Origin: Streptomyces sp. NRRL S-118 | GTDB taxonomy: Bacteria; Actinomycetota; Actinomycetes; Streptomycetales; Streptomycetaceae | NCBI RefSeq assembly: GCF_000716335.1 | Contig: NZ_KL591002.1 | Coordinates: 47,942 to 87,939 of the forward strand | Direction: 5' to 3' | Length of the DNA stretch: 39,998 bases | Shown: positions 23,860 to 31,070 of the stretch, one piece after another | How the letters are laid out: every line of letters starts with the position of its first letter | How positions within the stretch are numbered: position 1 is the stretch's first letter | The notes under the pieces: generated by a model | The model's database searches: none | What the model was told of the DNA's origin: nothing | The model's input: only the letters and a program-made list of their open reading frames with translations | Translations under genes and position numbers: made by a program

Positions 23860-24885
23860 ATGGCGCAGGTGGACGTGACGGCGACGGGGAGCGGCGGCGG
23901 CGCGGGGCGCGGGCGCACCGGGTCCCGGCTCCGGTCGGTGGCCGACCGCTTGCGCCACGATCCGGGTCTCTGGCGCCGCGGCGTGCTGCTCGCCGCGTGC
24001 GCGGTGCTCCTCGCGCTGCTGATGATCTTCCATGCCCAGATCCCCAACAAGATCGGCAACCTCGGCAGCCTCACGGAGACGTTCCTGCCGTGGCTCGGCC
24101 TCTTCCTCCCGGTGCTCCTGGTGGCCGGACTGCTGCGCCGCTCGGCGACCGCGCTGGTCGCGCTGCTGCTGCCGACGGTGGTGTGGCTGAACCTCTTCGG
24201 CGGCCTCGTCACCGACAAGTCGGGCACCGGCGGCGACCTCATGGTCGTCACCCACAACGTCAACGCCGACAACCCCGACCCCGAGGGCACGGCCCGCGAG
24301 GTCGCCGCGGCGGGCGCCGACGTCGTGGCGCTGGAGGAGCTCAAGCCGTCCATGGTGCCGGTGTACGAGAAGGCACTGGCCGAGAAGTACCCGTACCACT
24401 CCGTCCAGGGCACGGTTGGCCTGTGGAGCACGTACCCGATGAGCGCGAGCCGCCCCGTCGACATCCGCATGGGCTGGACGCGTGCCATGCGCGCCACCGT
24501 GTCCTCCCCGATGGGTGACGTCGCCGTGTACGTCGCCCACCTGCCGTCCGTACGGGTCAAGCTCAACGCCGGCTTCACCGCCAACCAGCGCGACGACAGC
24601 GCCGACGCGCTCGGCGAGGCCATCGCCAGGGAACGGCTCGACAAGGTCGTCCTCCTCGGCGACCTCAACGGCACGATGAACGACCGCTCCCTCAACGCCG
24701 TCACGTCCCAGATGCGCTCCACACAGGGCGCGGCGGGCGACGGCATGGGCTTCAGCTGGCCGGCCGCGTTCCCCATGGCGCGGATCGACCAGATCATGGT
24801 GAAGGGCGTCGAGCCGGTGGCGTCGTGGTCGCTGCCCGCGACGGACAGCGACCACCTCCCGATCGCGGCGCGCGTCCGGCTCTGA
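23860..24885 (+). CDS. Membrane-anchored endonuclease/exonuclease/phosphatase-family protein
   Basis: A 341-residue protein. Three hydrophobic segments occupy residues ~38-125 (GVLLAACAVLLALLMIFHA, LPWLGLFLPVLLVAGLL, ALVALLLPTVVWLNLFGG). The EEP catalytic domain follows, facing outward. Its motifs are in order: THNVNADN, the catalytic Glu in VVALEEL, GDLNGTMND (GDFN-type) and the C-terminal TDSDHLPI (SDHxP). Possible substrates are nucleic acids, phosphoinositides or phospho-lipids outside the cell. The ATG at 23860 is used. The sequence CCCTAGGGT about 55 nt upstream could hold the -10. A strong terminator follows 10 nt after the stop. Confidence 0.88.
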   Translation: MAQVDVTATGSGGGAGRGRTGSRLRSVADRLRHDPGLWRRGVLLAACAVLLALLMIFHAQIPNKIGNLGSLTETFLPWLGLFLPVLLVAGLLRRSATALVALLLPTVVWLNLFGGLVTDKSGTGGDLMVVTHNVNADNPDPEGTAREVAAAGADVVALEELKPSMVPVYEKALAEKYPYHSVQGTVGLWSTYPMSASRPVDIRMGWTRAMRATVSSPMGDVAVYVAHLPSVRVKLNAGFTANQRDDSADALGEAIARERLDKVVLLGDLNGTMNDRSLNAVTSQMRSTQGAAGDGMGFSWPAAFPMARIDQIMVKGVEPVASWSLPATDSDHLPIAARVRL

Positions 24886-24895
24886 ACCGCCGGCG

Positions 24896-24953
24896 CCGGT
24901 ACGGCGTGAGGGGCCTCCCTCGTGGTCGCGGGAGGCCCCTCACGCCCTACCGG
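24896..24953. terminator. Bidirectional terminator between the EEP gene and nadE
   Basis: A 17-bp perfect stem (24903-24919 with 24930-24946) is extended by a C-C mismatch and six more pairs (CCGGTA 24896-24901 with TACCGG 24948-24953), around a 10-nt loop. It fills the whole space between two convergent stop codons, so it should serve both. Confidence 0.88.
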
Positions 24954-26711
24954 CTACTTCACCGACTCGCGCCAGCGGTTGGTGATCGGCAGGCGCCGGT
25001 CCTTGCCGAAGCCCTTGGCCGAGATTTTCGTGCCCGGCGGGTACTGGCGGCGCTTGTACTCCGCAACGTCCACCAGCCGCAGCGTCCGCGTCACCAGTTC
25101 CTCGTCGAAGCCCGCCGCGACGATCGCGTCCTTGCCGTGGTCGCGGTCCACGTACAGCTCCAGGATCCGGTCCAGGACGTCGTAGTCCGGCAGCGAGTCC
25201 GTGTCCACCTGGCCCGGCCGCAGCTCCGCGCTCGGCGGCTTGGAGATGGAGTTCTCCGGGATGGGCGGCGTCTGGCCGCGCTCCTCGGCGGCCCGGTTGC
25301 GCCACGTCGCCAGCCGGAAGACCGACGTCTTGTAGACGTCCTTGATCGGCCCGTACGCGCCGACGGAGTCGCCGTACAGCGTCGAGTACCCGACCGCCAG
25401 CTCCGACTTGTTCCCCGGCGCCAGGACGATGTGGCCCTCCTGGTTGGAGATCGCCATCAGCATCGTGCCGCGCAGCCGCGACTGGAGGTTCTCCTCCGCC
25501 AGGCCCGTCAGGCCGAGCGCACCCATGTACGCGTCGAACATCGGCTCGATCGGCACGGTGCGGAAGTTCAGTCCGGTGCGGCGGGCCAGCTCGGCCGCGT
25601 CGTCCCTGGAGTGGTCCGAGCTGTACTGGGACGGCATCGACACGCCGTACACGTTCTGCGCGCCCAGCGCGTCGCAGGCGATCGCGGCGACCAGCGCCGA
25701 GTCGATACCGCCCGACAGACCCACCAGCACGGACCGGAAGCCGTTCTTCGCGGCGTACGCGCGCAGGCCCACCACCAGCGCCGTGTACACCTCCTCGTCG
25801 TCACCGAGGCGCTCGGCGTACCCGCCCGTCAGCTCCGGCTCGTACGCGGGCAGCGGCTCCTGGGACAGCACCACGCGCTCGACGCGCAGCCCGTCGTCGA
25901 CGGTGCCCGTGGGCGCGTCGGCGGACGCCGCCGGCAGGTCCAGGTCCAGGATCACGCTGCCCTCGGCGAACTGCGGGGCCCGCGCGATCACCTCGCCGTC
26001 CTTGTCCACGACGATCGAGTCGCCGTCGAAGACCAGTTCGTCCTGCCCGCCGATCATCGCCAGGTAGGCCAGGGTGCAGCCGGCCTCCTGGGCGCGCTTG
26101 CGCACCAGCTCCAGGCGGATGTCGTCCTTGTTCCGCTCGTACGGGGAGGCGTTGACGGACAGCAGCAGCCCGGCCCGCGCGCTGCGGGCGGCCGGGACAC
26201 GGCCGCCCTCCTGCCACAGGTCCTCGCAGATCGCCAGCGCCACATCCACGCCGTGGACCCGGACGACCGGCATCGTGTCGCCCGGCACGAAGTACCGGAA
26301 CTCGTCGAAGACGCCGTAATTGGGCAGGTGGTGCTTGGCGAACGACAGCACCACCTCACCGCCGTACAGCACCGCCGCCGCGTTCTGCGGCGCCCCGGCC
26401 GGCTGCCCGTACCGCGGCTGCGCCTTCTCGGAGCGGTCCAGGTAGCCGACGACGACCGGCAGTCCGCCGAGCCCCTCGTCGGCCAGCCGCCCGGCCAGCG
26501 CCCGCAGCGCGGCCCGGGACGCCTCGACGAAGGACGACCGCAGGGCCAGGTCCTCGACGGGATAGCCGGTCAGCACCATCTCGGGGAACGCCACGAGGTG
26601 CGCCCCCTGCTCGGCCGCGTGCCGGGTCCAGTGGACGACCGCCTCGGCGTTGCCGGCGAGATCGCCGACGGTCGAGTCGATCTGATTGAGTGCGAGGCGA
26701 AGTTGAGGCAC
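24954..26711 (-). CDS. nadE: Glutamine-dependent NAD+ synthetase
   Basis: A 585-residue two-domain enzyme that amidates nicotinate adenine dinucleotide to NAD+. The N-terminal nitrilase-type glutaminase (residues 1-~270) has the E-K-C triad: Glu in LVAFPEMVLTGYP, Lys in SFAKHHLPNYGVFDE and Cys in LAICEDLWQEGG. The C-terminal synthetase has the P-loop GLSGGIDSALVAAIA (SGGxDS) and the conserved SNQEGHIVLAPGNKSELAVGY, split here as two blocks. The start is GTG 26711, 6 nt after a -10 TAGACT, so probably leaderless. The domain order and length fit the actinobacterial NadE class. Confidence 0.96.
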   Translation of the reverse strand: MPQLRLALNQIDSTVGDLAGNAEAVVHWTRHAAEQGAHLVAFPEMVLTGYPVEDLALRSSFVEASRAALRALAGRLADEGLGGLPVVVGYLDRSEKAQPRYGQPAGAPQNAAAVLYGGEVVLSFAKHHLPNYGVFDEFRYFVPGDTMPVVRVHGVDVALAICEDLWQEGGRVPAARSARAGLLLSVNASPYERNKDDIRLELVRKRAQEAGCTLAYLAMIGGQDELVFDGDSIVVDKDGEVIARAPQFAEGSVILDLDLPAASADAPTGTVDDGLRVERVVLSQEPLPAYEPELTGGYAERLGDDEEVYTALVVGLRAYAAKNGFRSVLVGLSGGIDSALVAAIACDALGAQNVYGVSMPSQYSSDHSRDDAAELARRTGLNFRTVPIEPMFDAYMGALGLTGLAEENLQSRLRGTMLMAISNQEGHIVLAPGNKSELAVGYSTLYGDSVGAYGPIKDVYKTSVFRLATWRNRAAEERGQTPPIPENSISKPPSAELRPGQVDTDSLPDYDVLDRILELYVDRDHGKDAIVAAGFDEELVTRTLRLVDVAEYKRRQYPPGTKISAKGFGKDRRLPITNRWRESVK

Positions 26712-26717
26712 GCCGCC

Positions 26718-26747
26718 AGTCTAATCGTCAGAGCGACGCGATGTCCT
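26718..26747 (-). promoter_or_regulatory. Predicted housekeeping promoter of nadE
   Basis: On the minus strand, AGGACA (26742-26747) and TAGACT (26718-26723) stand 18 nt apart. The -10 ends only 6 nt before the GTG start, fitting transcription from the start codon itself. Confidence 0.5.
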
Positions 26748-26820
26748 GGCGGCGGCGGTGTGGCCCACCCCACGCCCACCGACGGGTGCGGCGGCGCACC
26801 CCAGCGGTGATCATGAAGGG

Positions 26821-27495
26821 ATGAGCGCGACGGAACGCGGCGGCAGGACCCTCGGCGCGCTGCTCGCCCTGGGAGCCGCCGCGTACAGCGCTTGGATCCT
26901 GGAGATCCTCCTCCCCACCGGACTCGACCCCATCCGGACCTACGTCAGCGAACTCGCCGCCACCGACCAGCCCTACGGCGGCTTCTTCCGCACCACCGAC
27001 CTCGTCGCCGGGGCCCTCGTCCTCACCGCCGCGCTGTACGCCCTCCTCGCGGGCGACCGGCGGCCCTGGGCGGCGGCCGGCTGGGCCGGACTCGCCCTCT
27101 TCGGCGCCGCCACCGTCGCCGACGCCCGCCTGCCGCTCAGCTGCGCCCCCACCGTCGATCCCGCGTGCGCCGCTCAGGAGGCCGCCGGGATCCTGCCGGC
27201 CGCGCACAGCGTCCATGCCGTCACCTCCAGCGTGGCCCTGGCCGGAGCCCTGCTGGGCATCGTCGCGCTCACCCTCGCCGCCCGCCGCTACCACCGGTGG
27301 CCGCCCCTCGCCCGCACCGGACCCCTCCTCGCCGGGTGCGCGCTCGCCGCCACCGCCTGGACCCTCACCGCCGTGGCCGCGTTCGGGAGCGGCCACGGAA
27401 CCTGGGCCCTGGGGGCCGGGCAGCGCCTCCAGGTGCTCCTCGTGGCAGGGTGGCTCGCGGTACTGGCCGCGTCGGTCGCGAGGGGGAGACGATGA
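26821..27495 (+). CDS. DUF998-like six-helix membrane protein
   Basis: A 224-residue integral membrane protein of the DUF998 kind. Helices are read in GALLALGAAAYSAWILEILL, LVAGALVLTAALYALLAG, WAGLALFGAATVADARL, SVALAGALLGIVALTLAA, LLAGCALAATAWTLTAVAAF and VLLVAGWLAVLAASVARG. The loop IRTYVSELAATDQPYGGFFR between helices 1 and 2 is the most conserved family feature ('YISELGA...'). A cysteine pair (SCAPTVDPAC) may form a disulphide outside. ATG 26821 is chosen; there is no clear ribosome site. Its stop overlaps the start of the hydrolase gene (ATGA), so the two form an operon. Function is unknown. Confidence 0.8.
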   Translation: MSATERGGRTLGALLALGAAAYSAWILEILLPTGLDPIRTYVSELAATDQPYGGFFRTTDLVAGALVLTAALYALLAGDRRPWAAAGWAGLALFGAATVADARLPLSCAPTVDPACAAQEAAGILPAAHSVHAVTSSVALAGALLGIVALTLAARRYHRWPPLARTGPLLAGCALAATAWTLTAVAAFGSGHGTWALGAGQRLQVLLVAGWLAVLAASVARGRR

Positions 27496-28328
27496 AGTTC
27501 GTACGGATCGGGGGCATACCCCACCATGTGGTCGTCGAGGGCAGCGGACCCGTCTGCGTCCTCAGCGGCGGGCTCGCCATGAGCTGGTTCGACTGGGAAC
27601 CCGTCGTCCCGCTGCTCGCCCCCCACCGCACCGTCGTCCGCTTCGACCGCCCCGGCCACGGGCTCAGCGGCCCCGCCGCCGTCCCCCCGTCCGCCACCGG
27701 CGAGGCCCACCGGATCGCCGGCCTCCTCGACGCCCTCGGCCTCGACGGCCCCGCCACCGTCGTCGGGCACTCCATCGCCGGGTTCCACGCGGAGGCGTTC
27801 GCCCGCCTCCACCCCGGCCGCACCGCCGGCCTCGTCCTGGTCGACACCTCCGTCGAGGAGCACGCGCGCGTGCCCGCCGCCCCCGCGGTGCGCACCGCCG
27901 CCGCCCGCGCCCTGGCCGCCGTCCTCTCCGCCGCCGGCGCACCCGCCGCCCTCGGACCGGCCGCCCGCCGTGCCGCGGTCCGCCTCTCCCGCGCCGGATG
28001 CGCCCCCGACCCGGCCCCGGCCGCGCTCGTCCGGCGCTGCTACGCCACCTCCCGCGTGCTGCGCGGCGCCCTGCTGGAGAACGTCCACTACCGGGCCGTC
28101 GGGGCCGAACTCCTCACTCTGCGCGCACACCACCCGCTACCGGCGGGCACCCCCGTCACCGTCCTCGCCGCGCCCGACTCCCGCCGCTGGACCTCGCGCC
28201 AGCGGGCCCTCGCCGAAGTGCTGGGCGCCCGCTTCGAGGCCGTGCCGGGCGCGGGCCACCTGATGATGCTCGACCGCCCGGACGCGGTGGCCGGCGCCGT
28301 CCGGGCGCAGCGCGCGGCGAGGGCGTGA
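27492..28328 (+). CDS. Alpha/beta-fold hydrolase
   Basis: A 278-residue cytosolic hydrolase. The nucleophile elbow is VVGHSIAGFHAEAF (Ser in GHSIAG). The oxyanion region is LSGGLAMSWFDWEP, the next conserved strand is VVRFDRPGHGLSG, and the catalytic His is in GAGHLMMLDRPDAV. The Asp is probably in VLAAPDSRRW. This triad order fits esterases, haloperoxidase-like enzymes and C-C hydrolases; the substrate cannot be named. The start ATG overlaps the upstream stop by 4 nt. The stop codon lies inside the left arm of a perfect terminator hairpin. Confidence 0.88.
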   Translation: MKFVRIGGIPHHVVVEGSGPVCVLSGGLAMSWFDWEPVVPLLAPHRTVVRFDRPGHGLSGPAAVPPSATGEAHRIAGLLDALGLDGPATVVGHSIAGFHAEAFARLHPGRTAGLVLVDTSVEEHARVPAAPAVRTAAARALAAVLSAAGAPAALGPAARRAAVRLSRAGCAPDPAPAALVRRCYATSRVLRGALLENVHYRAVGAELLTLRAHHPLPAGTPVTVLAAPDSRRWTSRQRALAEVLGARFEAVPGAGHLMMLDRPDAVAGAVRAQRAARA

Positions 28329-28348
28329 CGCGGCACCGCGTCACGCCC
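28321..28348. terminator. 12-bp hairpin overlapping the hydrolase stop codon
   Basis: GGGCGTGACGCG and CGCGTCACGCCC pair perfectly around the loop GCAC. The TGA (28326-28328) is in the left arm. The CBS-protein gene ends 26 nt away on the other strand, so the hairpin may serve both. Confidence 0.75.
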
Positions 28349-28373
28349 CCGCACCGGGCCGGGAGAGGGCGGC

Positions 28374-28793
28374 TCAGCCCTCCGAGTACACCCGCTCCGC
28401 CCAGCCCTTGACCTGCGACTCCGAGAGGTGACGGGCGAGGTCGGCCTCGCTGATCATGCCGACCAGCCGCTTGTTCTCGATCACCGGGAGGCGGCGGATC
28501 CGGTGGCCCTTCATCTCCCGCAGGACGTCGTTCACATCCGCGTTCGCGTCGATCCAGCGCGGGGTGCCCTTCGCCATCTCGCCCGCCGTCACCCGCGACG
28601 GGTCGTGCCCCAGGGCCACACAGCCGACGACGATGTCGCGGTCGGTGAGGATGCCGCAGAGCCGTTCGTTCTCGTCCGCGATGGGCAGGGCGCCCACGTT
28701 CAGGTCGCGCATCATCTGCGCGGCGCGGTCGAGGGTCTCGTGCCGGGGGAGCCAATGGGCCCCGGGGTGCATGATGTCCTTGGCGATGGTCAT
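28374..28793 (-). CDS. Two-CBS-domain protein
   Basis: A 139-residue stand-alone CBS pair (Bateman module) that would bind an adenine nucleotide. CBS1 runs residues ~7-60 (AKDIMHPGAHWLPRHETLDR ... LCGILTDRDIVVG), and CBS2 runs ~73-128 (MAKGTPRWIDANADVNDVLR ... RLVGMISEADLARHL). Each repeat ends with the usual '(V/M)GI(L/I)(T/S)(D/E).D'. ATG 28793 has GGAGG 11 nt upstream. Such small CBS proteins in Streptomyces are often stress- or dormancy-linked, but no partner is visible here. Confidence 0.92.
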   Translation of the reverse strand: MTIAKDIMHPGAHWLPRHETLDRAAQMMRDLNVGALPIADENERLCGILTDRDIVVGCVALGHDPSRVTAGEMAKGTPRWIDANADVNDVLREMKGHRIRRLPVIENKRLVGMISEADLARHLSESQVKGWAERVYSEG

Positions 28794-28863
28794 GGGGTGC
28801 CGTACCTCCGTAAACGCGTCAACAACGCCGTACGTCCCCGAGCGCCTCCCATTCTCGCCGCGT

Positions 28864-28908
28864 GCGGGCCCCCACGCGACCGCTGCTGCCAGTCGTGGGG
28901 GAGCCCGC
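28864..28908 (-). terminator. Hairpin downstream of the DUF305 operon
   Basis: GCGGGC+CCCCACG (28864-28876) pairs with CGTGGGGG-A-GCCCGC (28894-28908) as 13 bp with a 2-nt bulge and a 17-nt loop. The rest of the 301-nt space 28794-29094 shows no gene; it is GC-rich with short repeats only. Confidence 0.55.
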
Positions 28909-29094
28909 CTCCGGCACGGTCTGGCCTCCGGGGCGGTGAAGCGTGCTTCGAGGGCCGGTCTCCCCCTCCGCCCGGCGGCGTGGGGCACCCCCGCTCGATC
29001 CGCTCGTACCTCGCGAACCTCCGCGCCCGCCCTGCCTGCGGCGGGGGAACCCCATCCCTTGCGACGCCCGCGCGCCCCTTCGGCTCGGCTCGCC

Positions 29095-29742
29095 TCAGCC
29101 GCGCGGCTTCGCCCCGCGCTGCGCCAGCATGTCGGCCATGAGCCGGATCTCCGACTCCTGCGCGTCGACCATGCCCTGCGCCAGCTGCCGCTCGACGGGG
29201 ACTTCGCACTTCTCGACACAGCCGTGCGCCATGTGCACCCCGCCCTTGTGGTGGTCGGTCATCAGCTGCAGGTACAGGATCTCCGCCTGCCGGCCGCTCA
29301 CCGCCCGCAGCCGGTCCAGCTCCGCCTTCGTCGCCATACCGGGCATGAGGCCCTGTCCCGCGCCGCCGTGGTGGGACGCCATCCCCATCCACTCCATCGG
29401 CTCCTGGTCCATGGCGACCTTCGGCAGCCCCCACAGGTCCAGCCAGCCCTGCATCATGCCGCGCTGGTTCGCCTGCGTGTTGGCGATGTCGTACGCCAGC
29501 CGGCGCACCTCGGCGTCCTTCGTGCGGTCCCGCACGATGAACGACATCTCCACGGCCTGCTGGTGGTGGACCGACATGTCCCGGGCGAACCCGGCCTCCG
29601 CCGAGTCCGCCGCCGGCGTGCGCGGCGGCCGCGCCTCGCCGCCGTCCCCGGCCGAGGCGACCGTCGCCGCCCCGGCGAAGAGCAGCGCGAGCACCACCGC
29701 CGTGACGGCCACCCAGTGCGTACGGGTGAGCGTGAACGTCAC
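29095..29742 (-). CDS. DUF305-domain secreted protein, possible copper-handling
   Basis: A 215-residue protein with an N-terminal signal or anchor (VAVTAVVLALLFAGAATVAS) and a DUF305 four-helix, ferritin-like domain. DUF305 repeats the pattern FARDMSVHHQQAVEM early and LYLQLMTDHHKGGVHMAHGC late, both rich in His and Met (also MEWMGMASHHGG and MMQGW). Such clusters bind copper or iron in characterised relatives. The start is GTG 29742, which overlaps the upstream stop as GTGA. It is the last gene of an operon with a DUF3105 protein, a common actinobacterial pairing. A metal role is inferred from residues, not shown. Confidence 0.88.
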   Translation of the reverse strand: MTFTLTRTHWVAVTAVVLALLFAGAATVASAGDGGEARPPRTPAADSAEAGFARDMSVHHQQAVEMSFIVRDRTKDAEVRRLAYDIANTQANQRGMMQGWLDLWGLPKVAMDQEPMEWMGMASHHGGAGQGLMPGMATKAELDRLRAVSGRQAEILYLQLMTDHHKGGVHMAHGCVEKCEVPVERQLAQGMVDAQESEIRLMADMLAQRGAKPRG

Positions 29743-30392
29743 TGCTGCCCCGTCCCGCCCGTGCACGCCGCGCCCGGCTCGGGCGTCTGCGGGCCCTGCA
29801 CGTACTTCGTGAAGAACTGGTTCACCCGCGGGTCGTCCGCCCCGTCCACCGTGACCTGCTTGCCCCAGGCGCTCAGCATGATCGCCCCGGCCTGGTCCTC
29901 GACCGGGCTCATCAGGGTGTACGGAGTCTTGCCGACCTTCTCCTCCAGCTTCTTCACCTCGGCGGCCGGCGCCTTGCCGTTGTACGTCACCCACACCGCG
30001 CCGTGCTCCAGCGAGTGGACGGCGTTCTCATTGCGGATCGGCTTCTTGTAGACGTCGCCGTCGCAGTTCATCCACACCGGGTGGTGGTCGCCGCCGACCG
30101 GAGGCTTCATCGGGTAGGAGACCGGCGTCGTGGGGTGGTTGCGGCCGAGCTTCTTCGGGTCCCAGGACTTCTCGTCCCGGATCGGCGCCTTGGCCGAGGC
30201 CACCTCCTGCGCCTTCTCGTCGCTCTCCTTGTCGAGCACGTACGCGCCGAAGCCGACCAGGCCGGCGACGACCACCGTGCTCAGGGTGATGGTGATGATG
30301 CGGTTGCGGCGCTCGCGGGCCTTCTCCGCGCGGCGCATCTCCTCTATTCGGGCGCGGCGGTCGGCGGTGGAGGCGTTGGGGTGGGCAGCCAT
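29739..30392 (-). CDS. DUF3105-domain membrane-anchored protein
   Basis: A 217-residue protein. The short cytosolic basic N-terminus (ADRRARIEEMRRAEKARERR) precedes one membrane helix (ITITLSTVVVAGLVGFGAYVL) and an outside DUF3105 domain. Landmarks are NHPTTPVSYPMKPPVGGDHH, PVWMNCDGDVY and the highly conserved ENAVHSLEHGAVWVTY. The histidines of GGDHHPVW and SLEHG are metal-ligand candidates. ATG 30392 is taken as the start, with AAGGA 11 nt upstream. It is joined to the DUF305 gene by a 4-nt overlap, so a joint role in extracytoplasmic metal or redox handling is likely but unproven. Confidence 0.9.
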   Translation of the reverse strand: MAAHPNASTADRRARIEEMRRAEKARERRNRIITITLSTVVVAGLVGFGAYVLDKESDEKAQEVASAKAPIRDEKSWDPKKLGRNHPTTPVSYPMKPPVGGDHHPVWMNCDGDVYKKPIRNENAVHSLEHGAVWVTYNGKAPAAEVKKLEEKVGKTPYTLMSPVEDQAGAIMLSAWGKQVTVDGADDPRVNQFFTKYVQGPQTPEPGAACTGGTGQQ

Positions 30393-30432
30393 GATCTCGG
30401 TGTCCTTCGTCAGGAGGTACGGGGGCGGAACG

Positions 30433-30451
30433 CGGGGCGCGGTACGCCCCG
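30433..30451 (-). terminator. 7-bp hairpin between the small secreted gene and the DUF3105 gene
   Basis: CGGGGCG and CGCCCCG pair around a 5-nt loop, about 55 nt after the upstream stop codon. It may be a weak terminator or leader structure in front of the DUF3105-DUF305 pair. Confidence 0.35.
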
Positions 30452-30505
30452 GGGCCTGGTTTCCGGATCCGCCGGGCTCGCGCGGCACGACCCGGAGGAC
30501 AGGCC

Positions 30506-30877
30506 CTACGTCCGCAGCACCTGGAGGACATGCAGGTCCGGCGCGCGCGGCCGCGCCCCGGTGCGTTCCACCGGATCCGGCGCGTGCGCCTCGCCCAGCC
30601 GGGTGAGCGCGTCGGCCTGCTGGGGCGGGTCGAGCGGCGGGGCGGTGAGGACGGCGGGGGTGAGGTACGGGAAGAGGGTGCAGCCGCCGCGGTCGTACGG
30701 GCAGCTGTACTCGGTGACGTCCCCGGCGGCGAGCGTCATGCGGACGTCGGCGTGACCCCGGTGGGCCTCGGCGCGGTCGGCGCCGCCGAGACAGACGAAG
30801 AGCGCGGCGAGGAGCGTCACCACGGCGCCCAGCAGCGCCATGGGACGCGCGATGCGTATGAGCCCCAGGCCCCCCAT
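30506..30877 (-). CDS. Small exported protein of unknown function
   Basis: A 123-residue protein with start ATG 30877. The signal peptide (RPMALLGAVVTLLAALFVCL) is cleaved near AEAHRGHADV. The mature part is short, has two cysteines close together (YSCPYDRGGCTLFP) suited to a disulphide loop, and a proline-rich second half without predicted fold. HRGHADVRM offers histidines for metal binding. It lies on the same strand as, and upstream of, the DUF3105-DUF305 pair, possibly the same operon, which hints at a shared extracytoplasmic role. No family is recognised. Confidence 0.6.
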   Translation of the reverse strand: MGGLGLIRIARPMALLGAVVTLLAALFVCLGGADRAEAHRGHADVRMTLAAGDVTEYSCPYDRGGCTLFPYLTPAVLTAPPLDPPQQADALTRLGEAHAPDPVERTGARPRAPDLHVLQVLRT

Positions 30878-30914
30878 GGGCGCTGATGTTAACGGCCGTG
30901 TGCCGGATCGGACC

Positions 30915-30949
30915 ATGCCCCTCCGTCCGGGCCCCGGGCGGAGGGGCAT
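30915..30949 (-). terminator. 11-bp hairpin behind the PP2C phosphatase gene
   Basis: ATGCCCCTCCG (30915-30925) pairs perfectly with CGGAGGGGCAT (30939-30949). It lies about 80 nt past the phosphatase stop codon and just beyond the degenerate repeat copies, so it probably ends that transcript. Confidence 0.7.
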
Positions 30950-31070
30950 CGTCGGGCCCTCGCGGGTGCGTGGACCGTCGTGCGCGGGGAGGTCAGGTTT
31001 GCGCGGGTTCGTATCCGTCGCGTGCGGGAAGGTCAGGCCCTCGCCGGCTCGTGGTCCGTCGCGCTGAGGG
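30950..31070. repeat. Three degenerate ~40-nt copies at the 3' end of the phosphatase gene
   Basis: Units starting at 30950, 30991 and 31031 share the frame GGTCAGG-N4-CGC-N-GG-N-TCGT-N-TCCGTCGCG, with roughly 75-80% identity by eye. The 31031 unit contains the real stop codon and last codons of the phosphatase gene (31033-). The other two look like older duplications of that end, now decayed. Confidence 0.65.

Noticed and set aside
24825..26810. 661-residue plus-strand open frame opposite nadE
   Set aside because: It is a shadow of nadE, whose two domains and catalytic residues are intact on the minus strand.
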